A stretch of 64,000 nucleotides of DNA from Ectothiorhodospira mobilis. GTDB taxonomy: Bacteria > Pseudomonadota > Gammaproteobacteria > Ectothiorhodospirales > Ectothiorhodospiraceae. Made by a program: the position numbers and the translations under genes. The DNA is taken from the NCBI RefSeq assembly GCF_900114895.1, contig NZ_FOUO01000001.1, positions 124,001-188,000 of the forward strand, read 5' to 3'. Of this stretch, positions 1 to 10,978 are shown piece by piece. The notes under the pieces are model-generated. The model was not told where the DNA came from, searched no databases, and saw nothing but the letters and a program-made list of their open reading frames with translations. Numbering within the stretch: position 1 is the stretch's first letter; each line of letters begins with the position of its first letter.

Positions 1-2781
<2,781 letters not shown>

Positions 2782-2851
2782 CCGGTTGCTTAACAGACAG
2801 CCACACAGCATAACATGATTGGCAAATCGGCGTTTTCGAACCCGAATTCAA

Positions 2852-2883
2852 GCCTGGATTCACAGCATAAACGCCTGGATTCA
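2852..2883 (-). repeat. Paired TGAATCCAGGC direct repeats upstream of metH
   Basis: Two exact 11-bp copies (2852-2862 and 2873-2883) are spaced 21 bp apart, two helical turns. Read toward metH they lie about 70-100 bp before its start. They could be half-sites for a regulator; this is inference from spacing only. Confidence 0.35.
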
Positions 2884-2966
2884 ACCAATCGCCGCAACGC
2901 TGATCTGGATCACCCCCGGGCGGGCATCCCCTATCTACAATCTGCAGATTCATCGAGGCTCTGCAT

Positions 2967-3686
2967 GTGCACGCGCCCCGCAACATCCCGCTGATCTTCT
3001 ACGCCACACCTCCCGACCACTGCCCCTATCTGGAGGGCCGGGAGATGACCACGGTGTTCGCCGATCCCCATGGCCCCATGGACGTGGAACGCTACGGCAG
3101 GCTCCTGGATGCCGGCTTCCGCCGCAGCGGCCACCATGTCTACCGGCACCAGTGCCGTGGATGCGATGCCTGTGTGCCCATCCGGGTGCCCGCGGCCGCC
3201 TTTTGCCCGGACCGCAGCCAGCGGCGGGCCTGGAGGCGCAATGCCGACCTGCAGACGGTGGTGCGGGAGGCGGCCTTCGATGGGGAGCACTTCGCCCTCT
3301 ACACCCGTTACGTCAACCAACGCCACCGGGGCGGGGGCATGGACCGGCCCACGCCGGAAGGGTACTGGGGCTTCATCTCCAGCCGCTGGTGCGAGACCTG
3401 GCTGGTGGAATTCCGGCTGCAGGGGCGGCTGGTGGGTGTGGCGGTGACCGACCGCCTGCCCCAGGGGCTCTCCGCCGTCTATACCTTCTTCGATCCGGAA
3501 CTGGAACGGCGCGGCCCGGGGACTCACGCCATCCTCTGGCAGCTGCAGGAGGCCCGGCGGCTGGGGCTGCCCTGGGTGTACCTGGGCTACTGGAACCCCC
3601 TCACCCCGAAGATGGCCTACAAGGTGCGCTTCCAGCCCGCCCAGGGTCTGGTGGACGGGCTGTGGCAGCGGGTGGGACCGGGGTAA
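2967..3686 (+). CDS. bpt: Aspartate/glutamate leucyltransferase
   Basis: Leucyl-tRNA--protein transferase of the ATE/Bpt family, which adds leucine to N-terminal Asp or Glu and marks proteins for the ClpS/ClpAP N-degron pathway. The 239 residues match the usual Bpt length. Hallmarks are the N-terminal cysteine cluster (HQCRGCDACVP, residues about 61-71), the QRHRGGGM segment, and the C-terminal signature YLGYWNP...KMAYK. It is transcribed away from metH with a 185-bp shared gap. The gene is commonly found near aat or clpS, neither of which is in this window. The call is firm; the substrate specificity (Bpt rather than eukaryote-like Ate1) is inferred from length and bacterial origin. Confidence 0.93.
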   Translation: MHAPRNIPLIFYATPPDHCPYLEGREMTTVFADPHGPMDVERYGRLLDAGFRRSGHHVYRHQCRGCDACVPIRVPAAAFCPDRSQRRAWRRNADLQTVVREAAFDGEHFALYTRYVNQRHRGGGMDRPTPEGYWGFISSRWCETWLVEFRLQGRLVGVAVTDRLPQGLSAVYTFFDPELERRGPGTHAILWQLQEARRLGLPWVYLGYWNPLTPKMAYKVRFQPAQGLVDGLWQRVGPG

Positions 3687-3771
3687 ACCCCGGCCCCGGG
3701 AGGCCCCTTCAAGCCCTCCACAGCCTCTCACGGGGCCTTCCCCGCCGGGCCCCTACCCGCGGGCACCGGGA

Positions 3772-4536
3772 TCAGGGGTTCAGGCGCTCCAGGGCGGCGG
3801 CATGCAGTTGGGGGGTGGCGGCCGCCAGGACACTGGTGGTCTCCAGGGTCAGGGGGTTGCCCTGCAGGTCGGTGAACACCCCCCCCGCCTCGCGCACCAC
3901 CACCGACAGGGCGGCGATGTCCAGGATGTTCACATCCGATTCCACCACCAGGTCGATGCGACCGGAGGCCAGGAGGTGGTAATGGTAGAAATCGCCGTAG
4001 CCCCGGGTGCGGTTCACCCGCTGGACGATCTCCCCCAGCCCCTGCCAGCCGGGGCCACCCGCCAGGGTCTTGATGTTACCCACGGACAGGGTGGCCTCCT
4101 CCAGGGTAGTCACCCCGCTCACGCGCGCAGGTTGGTCCCCCAGGAAGGCGCCCTGCCCGACCTCGGCATAGGCCATCTCGCCGAACTCGGGGGCGTTGGA
4201 CACCCCCAGCACCAGCTCCCCCCGGCTGCGCAGGGCGATCTGGGTGGAGAAGAAGGGATAACGGCGGACGAAGCTCTTGGTGCCGTCGATGGGATCGATG
4301 AGCCAGAGGTGTTCGGCCTCCATGCGCTCGCGGCCGGTCTCCTCACCGTAGCTGCCATGGTCCGGAAAGGCGCCGAACAGGGTGGACTTGATGGCCTTCT
4401 CCGATTCCAGATCGGCGATTGTCACCGGCGTCTGGTCGGACTTGATCTCCACCTCGAAGCCCTGGCGGTAGTACCGCCGGATCACCTCCTGGGCCTGGAG
4501 GGCGGCGTCGATGGCGGTCTTGAGGTACGGGCTCAT
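3772..4536 (-). CDS. Inositol monophosphatase-family phosphatase, HisN-like
   Basis: Metal-dependent sugar-phosphate phosphatase of the FIG superfamily. The core motifs are visible: a metal-binding EETG, then DPIDGTKSF at residues about 85-93, and a late NILDIAAL in place of the WD-x-AAG of classical inositol monophosphatases. That late motif and the TKSF extension resemble histidinol-phosphatase HisN more than SuhB, but other small phosphates are possible. The ATG at 4536 was chosen because AGGGG lies six bases upstream; a longer frame adds 14 residues with no ribosome site. It sits 77 bp downstream of the histidine-phosphatase gene on the same strand. Confidence 0.82.
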   Translation of the reverse strand: MSPYLKTAIDAALQAQEVIRRYYRQGFEVEIKSDQTPVTIADLESEKAIKSTLFGAFPDHGSYGEETGRERMEAEHLWLIDPIDGTKSFVRRYPFFSTQIALRSRGELVLGVSNAPEFGEMAYAEVGQGAFLGDQPARVSGVTTLEEATLSVGNIKTLAGGPGWQGLGEIVQRVNRTRGYGDFYHYHLLASGRIDLVVESDVNILDIAALSVVVREAGGVFTDLQGNPLTLETTSVLAAATPQLHAAALERLNP

Positions 4537-4612
4537 GGGCATCCCCTGGCAATTGGAAACGGCCGAAAAGGGTAGCACGCCCGGCCCTGCCCCTCATCCC
4601 GGGGCCCCAGCA

Positions 4613-5236
4613 TCACACTCGGATGCGGTTGACAAAATCCACCTGTAGGCCGCGCTCGTCCCGGCGCAGGCGGGTGAGGCCCGCATAGGGGACCCGGATG
4701 CGGTACATGGTCTGCAAGGGCATGTCCAGGGCGACGCACACGGCGGCACGGATCACGCCCCCGTGGGTGACCACCAGCAGGTGTTCGCCGCAATGGCGGG
4801 TCTCCAGGCGCTCCAGGGCCTGGGAGACCCGGCCGCGGAAATCCTCCAGGGGCTCGGCGCCCCGGGGCCGGGCATGGAGGGGATCCTGGAAGAAGGCCCG
4901 GTACTCATCCGGGCTGTTGCGGCGCACGTCCTCATGGCTGCGCCCTTCCCAGGCGCCGAAGCCCACCTCCCGCAGGGCCGGTTCCAGTTCCAGGGGCAGG
5001 TTGAGACAACCGGCCAGTTCCTCGGCGAAGGCACGGCAACGCTGCAAAGGGGAGCTGACGATGCGGTCCCAGGGACCCCCGGGATGCGCCCGGCCGCCCA
5101 CGGCCTCCCACATCTGGCGGCGCCCCTCGGGGGTGAGGGGATCGTCCACGCCGCTGCCGCGATAACGCAATCCGCCGGCGGGTTCGCCGTGGCGGATCAG
5201 ATCGATGAGGATCTGCGTCTCCCCCGGGGCCGTCAT
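4613..5236 (-). CDS. Histidine-phosphatase family protein (CobC-like)
   Basis: Phosphoglycerate-mutase-like phosphatase of 207 residues. The catalytic LIRHGEP lies near residue 13, the SSPLQR motif near residue 61, GAWEGRS near 93, and the second catalytic histidine in VTHGGVIR near residue 153. This pattern is that of alpha-ribazole phosphatase (CobC) and relatives. The neighbouring gene belongs to the CobD/AmpE superfamily, but no other cobalamin gene is nearby, so a B12 role is only a possibility. It could equally be a general phosphomonoesterase. It is on the same strand as ampE, 67 bp downstream of it. Confidence 0.85.
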   Translation of the reverse strand: MTAPGETQILIDLIRHGEPAGGLRYRGSGVDDPLTPEGRRQMWEAVGGRAHPGGPWDRIVSSPLQRCRAFAEELAGCLNLPLELEPALREVGFGAWEGRSHEDVRRNSPDEYRAFFQDPLHARPRGAEPLEDFRGRVSQALERLETRHCGEHLLVVTHGGVIRAAVCVALDMPLQTMYRIRVPYAGLTRLRRDERGLQVDFVNRIRV

Positions 5237-5303
5237 CGGTCCACGGCCCCGGTCACGGAAGGATCGTCCCCTGCGGTCTCGTTCCGGGCCATGGCCCGCG
5301 GCC

Positions 5304-6191
5304 TCAACCGGCCACGCCGGCGATGCTCAGAAGGGCAAGTACGGCGACAAAGGCCACCAGGGTACGGAACACCAGGTTCGAGGCCCGCTCCACCGTGGCA
5401 CGGGCCTGGAGGGGATCGGACAGGTCCGCCTCCGAAAGCAGGATGGCCTCGCCGCCCGCCTCCTGCAGCAGCCGCTGATTCTGCGCGGCCATCTCCGCCA
5501 GGGGGCCGCGCAGGCCGGCCCGCAGTACGGGATAGGCCCGGTCGAAGCTGCCGGTGAGGGCATAGCCCAGGGCCACCAGGCGGGCGGGGATCCAGTCCAG
5601 CAGGGCCTGCAGCCGGGTGGCCGCCTGCAGGAAGGCATCCTCCTCCCCCTCCCCCGTGGCGGTGGGGGCCCGCAGCAGCTGGGCCAGGCGGTAGAGCACG
5701 GCCCCCACGGGCCCGAGCACCATGAACCAGAAGAGCACGGCGAACAGCCGCGTATTGCTCTCCGAGAGCAGGGACTCCAGCACCGCCCGGGCCCGTTCCT
5801 CGGGGTTCTCCGGCACGGGCCGGTCCCCCAGCACATGGGCGGCGTGCCGCGCCTCCCGCTCCGGGTCCTTGAGGGCCCCGGCCTCCAGGTAGGCGTCCAC
5901 CTCCCGGTCGAGGTTCCGCGGCCCGAGGCACAGGAGCAGCACCCCCAGGCCCAAGAGGAGACCCAGCACACCCCCCCAGACCTCACCCACCAGGGCGAAG
6001 ACCAGGCCCACCGCCACCACAGGCAGGGCGACGGCGACGGCCAGGGCGGCGGTCCCCCCCAGCCCGAAGCCCTCGGCCCGGGCACGCACCGCCCGGGCGT
6101 AGCGGGGAAGCCAGGAGAAATTGCGCAACTGCTCCACCCGGGGGGTGAAGCGCTCGATGATCAAGGCAACGACGATGGTGACAAAGGACAT
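5304..6191 (-). CDS. ampE: AmpE-like membrane protein
   Basis: Inner-membrane protein of 295 residues in the CobD/CbiB superfamily. AmpE is linked to beta-lactamase induction signalling in enterobacteria, where it forms an operon with ampD. The sequence begins with a hydrophobic segment (SFVTIVVALIIERF), has two further membrane segments near residues 48-85, another near 150-165, and a C-terminal one (LVAFVAVLALLSIAGV). Adjacency to ampD on the same strand, 157 bp upstream, favours AmpE over CobD. No ampC or ampR is in the window, so its relevance to beta-lactams here is unknown. Confidence 0.85.
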   Translation of the reverse strand: MSFVTIVVALIIERFTPRVEQLRNFSWLPRYARAVRARAEGFGLGGTAALAVAVALPVVAVGLVFALVGEVWGGVLGLLLGLGVLLLCLGPRNLDREVDAYLEAGALKDPEREARHAAHVLGDRPVPENPEERARAVLESLLSESNTRLFAVLFWFMVLGPVGAVLYRLAQLLRAPTATGEGEEDAFLQAATRLQALLDWIPARLVALGYALTGSFDRAYPVLRAGLRGPLAEMAAQNQRLLQEAGGEAILLSEADLSDPLQARATVERASNLVFRTLVAFVAVLALLSIAGVAG

Positions 6192-6348
6192 GGCCGGATT
6201 CCTGGATCGAAAAAGGGGTCACGAAAGTTTCGTTGCTCCCATGACGCCTTTCAAGTTTGCCGGGGGACAAGATGCCCATCTGTTGAGGCAGGACAATGAA
6301 CCCGGAGCCCGGGCTTGTACTTCCGCGGCGGCGGCCGTGCCATTCCCC

Positions 6349-6912
6349 CTAATCGCCCGCCGCAGCGCCATCCAGGAGGTGGTGCAGGCGCCCCCAGTCG
6401 AAGCGGGGACCGGGGTCGGTCTTGCGCCCCGGGGCGATGTCGGCATGACCCACCACGGGGGCCGCGGCCAGGCCCGTATAGCCCGCGCGCAGGGCGCGGA
6501 TCACCGCCGCCAGGGCCGTGTACTGCCCCGGTTCGAAGGGGTGCGCGTCGCTCCCCTCCAGCTCGATGCCCACGGAGAAGTCGTTGCAGCGGGTGCGGCC
6601 GCCGTAGCAGGACACCCCCGCGTGCCAGGCCCGCTCGTGGAAGGGGACATACTGCACCAGGGCACCGTTGCGGCGCACCAGCAGGTGGGCGGACACCCGC
6701 AGCCCCTGGATCTCGACGAAATAGGGATGCCCCCCGGGGTCCAGCCGGTTGGTGAACAGGTGATCGATCCAGGGACCGCCGAACTCCCCGGGGGGCAGGC
6801 TCATGGCGTGGATGACGATCAGCTCCGGCAGGCACCCCGGGGGGCGCGGGTCGCGGTTGGGGGAGGGGCAATGCCGGGCGGCGTCGAGCCAGCCTTGGGG
6901 GGAGATGTGCAT
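6349..6912 (-). CDS. ampD: 1,6-anhydro-N-acetylmuramyl-L-alanine amidase
   Basis: Cytosolic zinc amidase that splits anhydromuropeptides during cell-wall recycling. It has 187 residues, the normal AmpD length, and no signal peptide, which separates it from periplasmic AmiD. Zinc ligands fall in LIVIHAMS (His about 35), AWHAGVSCYGG, and GHADIAPGRKTDPGPRFDW, whose His and Asp complete the site. IELEG in the middle is typical. It is divergent from rep across 117 bp and is followed by ampE on the same strand. Confidence 0.95.
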   Translation of the reverse strand: MHISPQGWLDAARHCPSPNRDPRPPGCLPELIVIHAMSLPPGEFGGPWIDHLFTNRLDPGGHPYFVEIQGLRVSAHLLVRRNGALVQYVPFHERAWHAGVSCYGGRTRCNDFSVGIELEGSDAHPFEPGQYTALAAVIRALRAGYTGLAAAPVVGHADIAPGRKTDPGPRFDWGRLHHLLDGAAAGD

Positions 6913-7029
6913 GCTGCGCGGACTACGGGATCATGGACCGGGAACGAACCGTCGCATACGCGGGCCATGGATGCCAGCGCCCGCGGCTACCGATAGAATA
7001 CCCTTCCCTTCTCCCTTCCGCGCCCGTGC

Positions 7030-9030
7030 ATGGACACCCTGAACCCGCAACAACGCGCCGCCGTGGAATACGTGGACGGCCCCCTGCTGGTGCTGGCCGG
7101 TGCCGGCAGCGGCAAGACCCGCGTCATCACCCGCAAGATCGCCCACCTCATCCGGGAGAAGGGCGTCCCGGCCCGGCGCATCGCCGCCATCACCTTCACC
7201 AACAAGGCCGCGCGGGAGATGACGGCGCGGGCAGGGAAGCTGCTGGCGCGGGAGGAGAGCCGCGGGCTGACGGTGTCCACCTTCCACACCCTGGGGCTGA
7301 ACTTCATCCGCCGCGAGTTGCAGCACCTGGGCTACCGCCCGGGCTTCACCCTCTTTGACGCCGCCGACAGCCAGGCCCTCATGCGCCAGCTCACCCATCG
7401 CGACGAGCAGGGCGTGGAGGCGGATGCCGCCCGGCAGCGCATCAGCCGCTGGAAGAACGATCTCACCACCCCGGAACAGGCCCTGGCCGCGGCCGGCGAC
7501 GAGACCGAGGCCGCCCAGGCGCGGCTCTATGCCGCCTACCAGCGGGCCCTGAAGGCCTACAACGCCGTGGACTTCGACGATCTCATCGTCTTGCCGGTAC
7601 AACTCATGGAATCGGAACCGGAGGTGCGCGACCGCTGGCGGCACCGGCTGCGCCACCTGCTGGTGGACGAGTACCAGGACACCAACGCCTGCCAATACCG
7701 CCTGGTACGCCTTTTGGTGGACGTGGAGGGGGGGCTCACCGCCGTGGGGGACGATGACCAGTCCATCTACGCCTGGCGCGGCGCGCGCCCGGAGAACCTG
7801 ACGGCCCTGCAGCAGGACTTCCCTCGTTTGAAGATCATCAAGCTGGAGCAGAACTACCGCTCCACCAACCGCATCCTGCAGACCGCCAACCACCTCATCG
7901 CCCACAACCCCCATGTCTTCGAGAAGCGCCTGTGGAGCGGCCTGGGGGAAGGGGAGCCCATCCGCGTGCTGCCCTGCAAGGATGCCGAACACGAGGCGGC
8001 GCGGGTGGTCACGGAGATCATGAAACACCGCTTCCGCCAGCGCACCGACTTCCGGGACTACGCCATCCTCTACCGCGGCAACCACCAGGCCCGCCTGTTC
8101 GAGAAGCTGCTGCGGGAGAACGCCATCCCCTATCACATCAGCGGCGGCCAGTCCTTCTTTGAACGGGCCGAGGTGAAGGACATCCTCGCCTACCTGCGCC
8201 TCATGGCCAATCCGGAGGACGACAGCGCCTTCCTGCGCGTGGTCAACGTCCCGCGCCGGGAGATCGGCGCCGGCACCCTGGAGAAGCTGGGGGCCTACGC
8301 CGCCTCGCGCCGCACCGGCCTGCTCCACGCCAGCCTGGAGATGGGGCTCACGGAGGTGCTCTCCGCCCGCGCCGTGGAACGGGTGCAGGGCTTCGCCCGC
8401 TGGATGGAGACCATGGCCCGACGCGCCGGCGAGGAAGATCCGGCGCCGGTGGCCCGGGAGTTGGTGGAAGCGATCCGCTACGAGGACTGGCTGCTGGAAC
8501 AGAGCCCCAGCCCCAAGGCCGCCGCCCGGCGCATGGAGAACGTCAACGAGGTGCTGGACTGGATGGCCCGCCTGTCCAGGGAAGGGGCCGCCGGCGGCAA
8601 GGACATCGGCGAGATCGTGGCCCACATGACCCTCATGGACATCCTGGACCGGGCCGGCGGTGAAGCCGAGGCCGACGGGGTGCACCTGATGACCCTGCAC
8701 GCGGCCAAGGGGCTGGAGTTCCCCCACGTCTTCCTGGTGGGTATGGAGGAGGAACTGCTGCCCCACCGGGTGAGCCTGGAGGAGGACACCCTGGAGGAGG
8801 AGCGCCGCCTGGCCTACGTGGGCATCACCCGCGCCCAGCGTTCCCTCACCCTCACCTACGCCCGCCGCCGCACGCGCTATGGGGAGACCCAGGAATGCGA
8901 GCCCAGCCGCTTCTTGGAGGAACTGCCCCAGGCGCACCTGGAGTGGCCCGACGCCCAGCCCGCCGACCCGGAGGAGCAACGCCTCACCGGCAAGGCCCAC
9001 CTGGACAACCTCAAGTCCCTGTTGGGCTGA
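7030..9030 (+). CDS. rep: ATP-dependent DNA helicase Rep
   Basis: Superfamily 1A 3'-5' helicase that removes proteins ahead of forks and restarts replication. At 666 residues it fits Rep (about 670) better than UvrD (about 720). Motifs appear in order: NPQQRAAVEY (Q motif), GAGSGKTRV (Walker A), TFTNKAAREM (Ia), VDEYQDTN (II), GDDDQSIYAWRGA (III), EQNYRSTNRI (IV), LMTLHAAKGLEFPHVF (V) and YVGITRAQ (VI). The start at 7030 is the only candidate that keeps the Q motif. It converges with nhaP2, with only 15 bp between the stop codons. Confidence 0.97.
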   Translation: MDTLNPQQRAAVEYVDGPLLVLAGAGSGKTRVITRKIAHLIREKGVPARRIAAITFTNKAAREMTARAGKLLAREESRGLTVSTFHTLGLNFIRRELQHLGYRPGFTLFDAADSQALMRQLTHRDEQGVEADAARQRISRWKNDLTTPEQALAAAGDETEAAQARLYAAYQRALKAYNAVDFDDLIVLPVQLMESEPEVRDRWRHRLRHLLVDEYQDTNACQYRLVRLLVDVEGGLTAVGDDDQSIYAWRGARPENLTALQQDFPRLKIIKLEQNYRSTNRILQTANHLIAHNPHVFEKRLWSGLGEGEPIRVLPCKDAEHEAARVVTEIMKHRFRQRTDFRDYAILYRGNHQARLFEKLLRENAIPYHISGGQSFFERAEVKDILAYLRLMANPEDDSAFLRVVNVPRREIGAGTLEKLGAYAASRRTGLLHASLEMGLTEVLSARAVERVQGFARWMETMARRAGEEDPAPVARELVEAIRYEDWLLEQSPSPKAAARRMENVNEVLDWMARLSREGAAGGKDIGEIVAHMTLMDILDRAGGEAEADGVHLMTLHAAKGLEFPHVFLVGMEEELLPHRVSLEEDTLEEERRLAYVGITRAQRSLTLTYARRRTRYGETQECEPSRFLEELPQAHLEWPDAQPADPEEQRLTGKAHLDNLKSLLG

Positions 9031-9045
9031 GGCGGGGCGGGACCC

Positions 9046-10767
9046 TCACCCCCGGGTGAACTTCAGGCCCACCCGGGTGATGCGGTCGCCGCTCACCTCC
9101 CGCACCACCAGCTCGACGCCGTTGAGCTGCAGCCGGTCCCCCACCACCGGCTGGGTGTTGAGGGCGCGGCGCATGAAATCGTCCAGGGTGAGATCCCGCG
9201 CCTCCGGCGGCACCTCCAGGCCGTAGGCCATGGACAGATCCGCCATGCGGGCCCCGCCGTTGAGCACGAAGGCCCCGAAGAAGCTGCGGTCGGAGAGGCG
9301 CTCCGGGGCCTCCACGGCCACGAACAGGCGGTCCAGGGCGGGAAGATCCTGGGGGGGCGCCAGCAGATAGAGGTAATCCCCCGCCCGCAGGTCCAGCATA
9401 TCCAGGGTGTCCAGCAGCACCTTGTCCCGCAGATGGGCCACCACCCGCACACTGCGGGGCAGGGTGAATCCGGTCCAGTGCTCACGCACCACGGGGGAGT
9501 TCTCCGCCAGCTGGTAGCCCACCAGTTCCAGTTCCTGCTGGCCGGGGATGTCCAGCTCCACCCGCTGCACCACCTGACTGGCGGGGGGCAGTTCCAGGCC
9601 CAGCCAGCGGGCCAGGGGGGTGATGGTCCAGCCCTGCACCAGCAGCGAGATCAGCACCACGAAGAAGACGATGTTGAACAGCATCTCCCCCTGGGGGATC
9701 CCCGCCAGCAGGGGGAACAGGGCCAGGATGATGGGCACCGCCCCGCGCAGGCCCACCCAGCCCACGAACACCTGCTCCCGCCAGGGGAATTTAAAGGGCA
9801 GCAGGCACAGCCACACCGCCAGGGGGCGGGCCACCAGGATGAGCACCGCCGCGATGAGCAGGGCATCCACCGCCACCGGCAGCAGTTCGGAGGGGGTCAC
9901 CAGCAGCCCCAGCATGAGGAACATGCCGATCTGGGCCAGACGGGCGATGCCGTCATGGAAGCGGTTGATGTACTGGCTGGCCTGCAGCGGCCGGTTGCCC
10001 AGCAGCAGCCCCGCCAGATAGATGGCCAAAAAGCCGCTGCCCCCCAGCACCGCGGTCAGGCCGAAGACGGTGAGACCGCCGGCCATGGCCGCCAGGGGGT
10101 ACAACCCCTGGGGCATGTCCAGGCGGTTGATGAGCCAGCGCAGGCCCGTGCCGCCGGCCAGGCCCAGCACCGCCCCCAGACCGATCTGGCGCAGGAACTC
10201 CCACAGCACGGTGAACCCCATGTGGCCCCCGCCATCCACCAGGACCTCCACCAGCACCAGGGTGAGGAAGATGGCCATGGGGTCGTTGCTGCCCGACTCG
10301 ATCTCCAGGGTCGCCCCCACCCGCTGCTTCAGGGCCAGGCCCCGGGCGTGCAGCAGGGAGAAGACCGCCGCCGCGTCGGTGGAGCCGACGATGGCCCCCA
10401 GCAGGAACCCCATGAGCCAGTCCAGCCCCAGCCACCAGGCGGCGAAGGCCCCGGTGACCCCGGCGGTGATCACCACCCCCAGGGTGGCCAGTCCCAGAGC
10501 CGGACGCAGCCCGACGCGAAAGCTGCTGAAGGGGGTGCGCATGCCCCCGTCGAAGAGGATGATGGCCAGGGCCAGGCTGCCGAACAGGTGGGCCATCTGC
10601 ACATCCTGGAACTGGATGCCACCGGGCCCCTCCTCCCCCAGGAGCATCCCCAGGACCAGGAACACCAGCAACAGGGGCACCCCCAGGCGCCGGGTGATGA
10701 CACTGGACAGGACGCTGGCCAGCAGCACGGCGCTGCCAAGGAGAATGATCTGGTTGGTGAGTTCCAT
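9046..10767 (-). CDS. nhaP2: K+/H+ antiporter (CPA1 family, NhaP2/CvrA)
   Basis: Cation:proton antiporter of 573 residues that exports potassium and helps with osmotic and volume control. The first about 390 residues carry about 12 membrane helices with the ion-binding region GSTDAAAVFSLL and ESGSNDPMAIF. A TrkA-C domain follows (about 400-490) and a CorC/HlyC-type domain ends the protein, the fusion typical of NhaP2/CvrA. The ATG at 10767 is preceded by an 8-bp inverted repeat rather than a clear Shine-Dalgarno site. Upstream lies the small-RNA locus, whose terminator separates it from copA. Confidence 0.93.
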   Translation of the reverse strand: MELTNQIILLGSAVLLASVLSSVITRRLGVPLLLVFLVLGMLLGEEGPGGIQFQDVQMAHLFGSLALAIILFDGGMRTPFSSFRVGLRPALGLATLGVVITAGVTGAFAAWWLGLDWLMGFLLGAIVGSTDAAAVFSLLHARGLALKQRVGATLEIESGSNDPMAIFLTLVLVEVLVDGGGHMGFTVLWEFLRQIGLGAVLGLAGGTGLRWLINRLDMPQGLYPLAAMAGGLTVFGLTAVLGGSGFLAIYLAGLLLGNRPLQASQYINRFHDGIARLAQIGMFLMLGLLVTPSELLPVAVDALLIAAVLILVARPLAVWLCLLPFKFPWREQVFVGWVGLRGAVPIILALFPLLAGIPQGEMLFNIVFFVVLISLLVQGWTITPLARWLGLELPPASQVVQRVELDIPGQQELELVGYQLAENSPVVREHWTGFTLPRSVRVVAHLRDKVLLDTLDMLDLRAGDYLYLLAPPQDLPALDRLFVAVEAPERLSDRSFFGAFVLNGGARMADLSMAYGLEVPPEARDLTLDDFMRRALNTQPVVGDRLQLNGVELVVREVSGDRITRVGLKFTRG

Positions 10768-10773
10768 GGATTC

Positions 10774-10794
10774 ACTCTATCAGGCGGATAGAGT
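10774..10794 (-). promoter_or_regulatory. Inverted repeat in the nhaP2 leader
   Basis: ACTCTATC and GATAGAGT form a perfect 8-bp arm pair with a 5-base loop, ending seven bases before the nhaP2 ATG. In RNA it would fold over the place where the ribosome binds; in DNA it could be an operator. Confidence 0.5.
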
Positions 10795-10853
10795 CCAACA
10801 CAGTGTTTCCCAGCAGGCGGGGGCCGGGATCAGGTCAAGGGGGCGGTGACAGC

Positions 10854-10880
10854 AAAAAAGAAGGGGCCGGAACCGGCCCC
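10854..10880 (-). terminator. Rho-independent terminator of the small RNA
   Basis: A GC-rich stem (GGGGCCG/CGGCCCC, loop GTTC, 10863-10880) is followed on the minus strand by TTCTTTTTT. The uninterrupted U run is the form that Hfq-binding small RNAs use. It would also stop readthrough from copA. Confidence 0.88.
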
Positions 10881-10916
10881 CAAGTGTGCGAGAAGAGGAG
10901 AAGAGCGACACACGGT
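10854..10916 (-). ncRNA. Candidate Fur-regulated small RNA (about 62 nt)
   Basis: No protein is encoded here, yet a complete transcription unit is visible. A strong promoter overlapped by a Fur-box-like sequence leads to a predicted start near 10914-10916. The RNA then folds into a first hairpin (GTGTG-U-CG paired with CG-CACAC, 10884-10913). Its 15-base loop is entirely C and U and contains CUCCUC, the complement of a Shine-Dalgarno site. A second hairpin is the terminator with its poly-U tail. This is the layout of iron-responsive regulatory RNAs such as RyhB or PrrF, though no sequence similarity to them is seen. It could alternatively be a leader or attenuator for nhaP2. Confidence 0.7.
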
Positions 10917-10920
10917 TTTG

Positions 10921-10948
10921 ATAATAATGTTTCTCATTCTCCTGTCAA
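10921..10948 (-). promoter_or_regulatory. Sigma-70 promoter overlapped by a Fur box
   Basis: The -35 is a perfect TTGACA (10943-10948), the spacer 16 bp and the -10 TATTAT (10921-10926). The 19 bases at 10923-10941 match the Fur consensus GATAATGATAATCATTATC at 15 positions, so bound Fur would block the promoter. It lies 30 bp past the copA stop codon and points at the small RNA. Confidence 0.75.
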
Positions 10949-10978
10949 GACCCGGTGCAAATCTTCTCCCCCAGGGAC

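Noticed and set aside
2782-2966. SAM or cobalamin riboswitch upstream of metH
   Set aside because: The gap is too short and shows no conserved core or B12 box; only short direct repeats are seen.
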